Source: an uncultured Bacteroides sp.
GTDB lineage: Bacteria; Bacteroidota; Bacteroidia; Bacteroidales; Bacteroidaceae
Assembly (NCBI GenBank): GCA_900556625.1
Contig: USPQ01000101.1
Coordinates: 1-10,322 of the forward strand
Length of the DNA: 10,322 bases
Direction of reading: 5' to 3'
Part shown: in pieces, positions 7,280 to 10,322 of the stretch
Layout of the letters: every line of letters starts with the position of its first letter
How positions within the stretch are numbered: position 1 is the stretch's first letter
Notes under the pieces: model-generated
What the model was told of the DNA's origin: nothing
The model's input: the letters and a program-made list of their open reading frames with translations, nothing else
The model's database searches: none
Position numbers and translations under genes: made by a program

Positions 7280-8461
7280 ATGAAAGAGAGAGAAAAAAAA
7301 TATATAGCATTGTGGCAGGTCATGCAAAGAGAGTGCCGGAGGTTAGTATCACGTCCGCTATATCTCTTTTGCATGGTGATAGCTCCATTGTTCTGCTATG
7401 TATTTTTCACTACTTTAATGGATTCGGGACTTCCCAAAGATCTTCCGGCAGGTGTGGTAGATATGGATGATTCATCTACCTCCCGCAACATCGTGCGCAA
7501 TCTGGACGCTTTTTCGCAGACAGGTGTCGTCGCCCATTACAGCAATGTGAGTGATGCACGTATTGCCGTACAGGAAGGGAAAATCTACGGATTCTTCTAC
7601 ATTCCGAAAGGTCTGTCCGCCGAAGCGCAAAGCCAACGGCAACCCACAATTTCCTTCTATACCAATTATTCTTATCTGATTGCAGGCTCCCTGCTTTTCA
7701 GGGATATGAAAATGTTGGGAGAACTGACAGCCGGTGCTGCCGCACGAACCACACTCTATGCAAAAGGCGCCACGGAAGATCAGGCAATGGGGTTTCTTCA
7801 ACCGATCGTGATTGATACGCATCCATTAAATAATCCATGGCTGAACTACTCTGTATATCTATGCAACACATTGATACCGGGTGTTCTTATGCTGCTTATA
7901 TTTATGGTAACGGTTTATTCTATCGGGGTGGAAATCAAAGACCGTACCGCCCGTGAATGGTTACGCATGAGCAATAACTCCATTTACATTGCACTGGCAG
8001 GGAAACTGCTTCCACATACAGTTGTTTTTTTCATCATGGGTATATTTTATAATGTATACTTATACGGTTTCCTCCATTTCCCATGCAATAGTGGTATCTT
8101 CCCTATGATTTTCGCCACACTTTGCCTTGTACTAGCATCGCAATGTTGCGGTATAGTCATGATAGGTACATTACCCACTCTCCGGCTTGGATTAAGTTTT
8201 GCCTCTTTGTGGGGAGTCATTTCTTTCTCCATTTCCGGCTTCTCATTCCCTGTTATGGCAATGCACCCTGTACTGCAGGCGCTCAGCAACCTATTCCCAT
8301 TGCGTCATTATTTTCTAATCTATGTCGACCAGGCACTCAACGGATATAGCATGGCTTACTCTTGGAGCAATTACATGGCACTATTAATATTTATGATGCT
8401 CCCCTTCTTTGTGGTTCACCGCTTGAAGGAGGCACTGGTTTACTATAAATACATACCCTAA
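7280..8461 (+). CDS. ABC-2 type transporter permease, first of two
   Basis: This 393-residue inner-membrane protein has the layout of the ABC-2 permease family with a large external domain. After a basic cytoplasmic start comes membrane helix 1 (about 27-47). A soluble extracytoplasmic domain follows (about 50-190), with PAGVVDMDDSS near its start and YGFFYIPKGLS at 103-113. Five more membrane helices lie near 195-215, 236-262, 274-296, 302-325 and 363-380. The stretch GVEIKDRTAREWLRMSNN (about 216-233), a cytoplasmic loop between helices, is where these permeases normally touch the ATPase. No Walker A or ABC signature motif is present. It is clearly paralogous to the next gene, which suggests they form a heterodimer. 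The stop codon is directly followed by the ATG of that gene, so the two are probably translationally coupled. The substrate is unknown. Confidence 0.93.
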   Translation: MKEREKKYIALWQVMQRECRRLVSRPLYLFCMVIAPLFCYVFFTTLMDSGLPKDLPAGVVDMDDSSTSRNIVRNLDAFSQTGVVAHYSNVSDARIAVQEGKIYGFFYIPKGLSAEAQSQRQPTISFYTNYSYLIAGSLLFRDMKMLGELTAGAAARTTLYAKGATEDQAMGFLQPIVIDTHPLNNPWLNYSVYLCNTLIPGVLMLLIFMVTVYSIGVEIKDRTAREWLRMSNNSIYIALAGKLLPHTVVFFIMGIFYNVYLYGFLHFPCNSGIFPMIFATLCLVLASQCCGIVMIGTLPTLRLGLSFASLWGVISFSISGFSFPVMAMHPVLQALSNLFPLRHYFLIYVDQALNGYSMAYSWSNYMALLIFMMLPFFVVHRLKEALVYYKYIP

Positions 8462-9721
8462 ATGAAAGATATAAAATTAAAAGACAAGATAGCCCAAGGC
8501 ATCAACGACCTGTTTTATATCTGGAAACGGGAGTTTCAGACTACTTTCCGCGACCAGGGGGTACTGATATTCTTTATACTCGTCCCATTGGGTTATCCTT
8601 TGTTATATAGCTTTATCTATGATAACGAAGTGGTGCGCGAAGTCCCGGCTGTCGTTGTAGATGACTCACATTCCTCTCTCAGCCGTGAATATCTCCGGAA
8701 AGTGGACGCCACACCGGACATTCAAATCGTCTCTTACTGTGCTGATATGGAAGAAGCTAAACAGATGTTGAAGAACCGACGTGCCTATGGCATTATCTAT
8801 ATCCCTTCCGATTTTAGTGACAATATCGCCAAAGGAAAACAGACGCAAGTCAGCATTTACTGCGACATGAGCGGACTGTTATACTATAAATCCATGCTGA
8901 TTGCCAACACCGCCGTCTCACTGGATATGAACAAGGACATCAAGATTGCACGTAGCGGAAACACTACCGACCGGCAAGATGAAATCACTGCTTATCCGAT
9001 AGAATATGAAGAAATCTCGATCTTCAATCCGACTGCCGGATTCGCTGCCTTTCTGATTCCTGCCGTCCTAGTATTGATTATCCAACAGACATTACTGCTG
9101 GGAATCGGCCTTGCTGCCGGAACAGCCCGCGAAAACAACCGTTTCAAAGACCTTGTACCTATCAACAGGCATTACAACGGAACATTACGAATTGTACTCG
9201 GTAAAGGACTAAGTTATTTTCTGGTTTATATATTGGTAGCTTTTTATGTACTATATGTCGTACCAAGACTATTCAGCCTCAACCAAATAGGACAGCCCAG
9301 TTCATTAGTATTATTTGTGGTTCCTTACCTGACAGCTTGCATCTTCTTTGCAATGACGGCCTCGATCGCCATTCGCAACCGAGAAACGTGTATGCTGATC
9401 TTTGTCTTCACATCCGTTCCCTTGTTGTTTATTTCCGGAATTTCATGGCCGGGGGCCGCAATCCCTCCATTCTGGAAATACGTCTCCTATATTTTCCCCT
9501 CTACTTTCGGGATTAATGGTTTTGTGAAAATCAACAATATGGGAGCTACGCTAAGTGAAGTTGCCTTTGAATATAAAGCTTTATGGTTACAAGCAGGCTT
9601 TTATTTCTTAACTACTTGCTGGGTATATCGTTGGCAAATACTTATGAGTCGTAAACATGCAATAGAAAGATATAAAGAATTAAAAGAGAAAGAGAATTTA
9701 TCAAAGCAGATAAATAACTGA
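8462..9721 (+). CDS. ABC-2 type transporter permease, second of two
   Basis: This 419-residue inner-membrane protein is a paralogue of the upstream permease. It has an N-terminal helix at about 34-53. The extracytoplasmic domain (about 57-190) contains PAVVVDDSHSSLSREYLRKVDA and YGIIYIPSDFS, matching PAGVVDMDDSSTSRN and YGFFYIPKGLS in its partner. Further membrane helices lie near 193-219, 246-267, 281-303, 310-327 and 374-390. The cytoplasmic loop GTARENNRFKDLVP (about 220-233) corresponds to the ATPase-contact region of the family. The C-terminal tail (about 396-419) is highly charged and cytoplasmic. It is the last gene of the operon, 26 bp before an intrinsic terminator, so no ATPase gene can follow in the same unit before that terminator. 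The substrate is unknown. Confidence 0.93.
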   Translation: MKDIKLKDKIAQGINDLFYIWKREFQTTFRDQGVLIFFILVPLGYPLLYSFIYDNEVVREVPAVVVDDSHSSLSREYLRKVDATPDIQIVSYCADMEEAKQMLKNRRAYGIIYIPSDFSDNIAKGKQTQVSIYCDMSGLLYYKSMLIANTAVSLDMNKDIKIARSGNTTDRQDEITAYPIEYEEISIFNPTAGFAAFLIPAVLVLIIQQTLLLGIGLAAGTARENNRFKDLVPINRHYNGTLRIVLGKGLSYFLVYILVAFYVLYVVPRLFSLNQIGQPSSLVLFVVPYLTACIFFAMTASIAIRNRETCMLIFVFTSVPLLFISGISWPGAAIPPFWKYVSYIFPSTFGINGFVKINNMGATLSEVAFEYKALWLQAGFYFLTTCWVYRWQILMSRKHAIERYKELKEKENLSKQINN

Positions 9722-9747
9722 TTGAAACAACAAAAGAGAGAGATAGT

Positions 9748-9791
9748 AACGGCGCCCCCTTTTATAAGGAGGATACGCCGTTTTTCTTTTT
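9748..9791 (+). terminator. Intrinsic terminator of the export operon
   Basis: AACGGCG (9748-9754) pairs with CGCCGTT (9776-9782). Inside it CCCCCTT and AAGGAGG pair with one mismatch around a short loop. The stem is followed by a T-rich run (9781-9790, interrupted by one C). It begins 26 bp after the stop codon of the second permease. Confidence 0.88.
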
Positions 9792-9806
9792 ATAAGGAGA
9801 AACCCA

Positions 9807-9850
9807 TAAAAAAATCCCCCGCCCAAAGAGAGTATAAGGCGAAGGATTTT
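9807..9850 (-). terminator. Intrinsic terminator of the beta-barrel gene
   Basis: Read on the minus strand, AAAATCC (9850-9844) and CGCC (9841-9838) pair with GGCG (9823-9820) and GGATTTT (9817-9811). The two intervening positions are U-G wobble pairs, so the stem is about 13 bp. Seven T residues lie at 9814-9808, overlapping the end of the stem. It begins about 30 bp after the stop codon of the beta-barrel gene and is separate from the plus-strand terminator. Confidence 0.8.
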
Positions 9851-9880
9851 CAGAGATATTATAAAGAGAGTATAATTCTA

Positions 9881-10322
9881 TTAGAATTTGTAACCTACAC
9901 CGATAGAGAAGTTGATGTTCTTCGGAGCACCATCACCATCATATATTTTAGTCAAACCAAATTCTCCAGTCAAATCAATAAAGAATTTATTGATTTCATA
10001 AGCAACACCTACACCAAGACCTGCATCGAACTTCTTTGCACCTTCCATTAAGATATCACCGTCTTCATCTTTAGTGTCTTTAAAGAAATCAATCTTTTCA
10101 CCCCCTGCTTTATATTTACCAGCAATACCAAAGCCAAAATAAGGGCCTGCTTTTACCACAATATTTTGATTGTCAGCAATTGCAAATCTCGCAGCAGCCA
10201 TTACAGGAATTTCCAAATACATAGGATTAGCTTTCAACTCATCCATTTTAGCTCCTTTCTGGGTGAACATCAAAGAAGGTTGAATAGACCACATATCAGT
10301 AAACTGATATTCCATACCAACA
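9881..10322 (-). CDS. Outer-membrane beta-barrel (porin family) protein, N-terminus cut by window edge
   Basis: The frame stays open to the right edge, so the start and signal peptide lie outside. The ATG at 10315 is internal, preceded by in-frame Val-Gly codons, and is not the real start. About 146 codons are visible. The product shows alternating polar and hydrophobic strands: WSIQPSLMFTQKG, YLEIPVMAAARFAI, IVVKAGPYFGFGIAGKY, FDAGLGVGVAYEI, FFIDLTGEFGLTKIY and NINFSIGVGYKF. The final phenylalanine is typical of proteins inserted by the BAM machinery. This is the small eight-stranded barrel type (PorT-like or OmpW-like outer membrane beta-barrel domain) common in Bacteroidales. The function is unknown; possible roles include adhesion, stress response or structure. 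It converges on the export operon and ends in its own terminator. Confidence 0.88.
   Translation of the reverse strand, partial: VGMEYQFTDMWSIQPSLMFTQKGAKMDELKANPMYLEIPVMAAARFAIADNQNIVVKAGPYFGFGIAGKYKAGGEKIDFFKDTKDEDGDILMEGAKKFDAGLGVGVAYEINKFFIDLTGEFGLTKIYDGDGAPKNINFSIGVGYKF

Noticed and set aside
9722..10051. A 109-codon plus-strand frame starting with TTG just after the second permease.
   Set aside because: It runs through two terminators and is antisense to the beta-barrel gene. It has no recognisable domain and its composition does not look like protein.

Overview
The window looks like chromosomal DNA from a Bacteroides-type gut anaerobe (Bacteroidales). The evidence is promoters of the TTTG / TAnnTTTG class with no clear Shine-Dalgarno sequences, a Bacteroides-like malate dehydrogenase, a DUF6057-type membrane protein paired with a propeller lipoprotein, and a four-gene export operon with no ATPase gene. 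The species cannot be fixed from the sequence alone.

Layout. Positions 1-562 hold no convincing gene. They contain a compact repeat structure at about 184-300: four CTATAG cores exactly 22 bp apart, enclosed by a long inverted repeat. They also contain the promoter of the next gene. Malate dehydrogenase (mdh, + strand) fills 563-1504 and ends at a strong hairpin (1536-1610) shared with the convergent gene. On the minus strand, a lipoprotein with a four-repeat beta-propeller and a c-type heme motif (3067-4509) is followed after 6 bp by a multi-pass membrane protein (1609-3060). These two appear to form an operon of unknown function. A 289-bp divergent promoter region (4510-4798) separates them from a plus-strand operon of four tightly packed genes: a TolC-like outer-membrane channel, a HlyD-like periplasmic adaptor and two paralogous ABC-2 type permeases (4799-9721), spaced 10, 2 and 0 bp apart. 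The operon ends in an intrinsic terminator at 9748-9791. A minus-strand outer-membrane beta-barrel gene, cut by the right edge, ends at 9881 and has its own terminator facing the other way at 9807-9850.

How the genes work together. The four-gene operon encodes an envelope-spanning exporter: two inner-membrane permeases, an adaptor with a coiled coil, and an outer-membrane duct. The ATPase that would power it is not in the window and no Walker A motif is visible in the operon products. The heme-motif lipoprotein and its membrane partner probably act together at the envelope, but nothing here shows what they do. mdh is a single-gene unit of central metabolism. The least explained parts are the nested repeats upstream of mdh, the single-heme propeller lipoprotein, the missing ATPase and the large predicted extracellular loop of the TolC-like protein.
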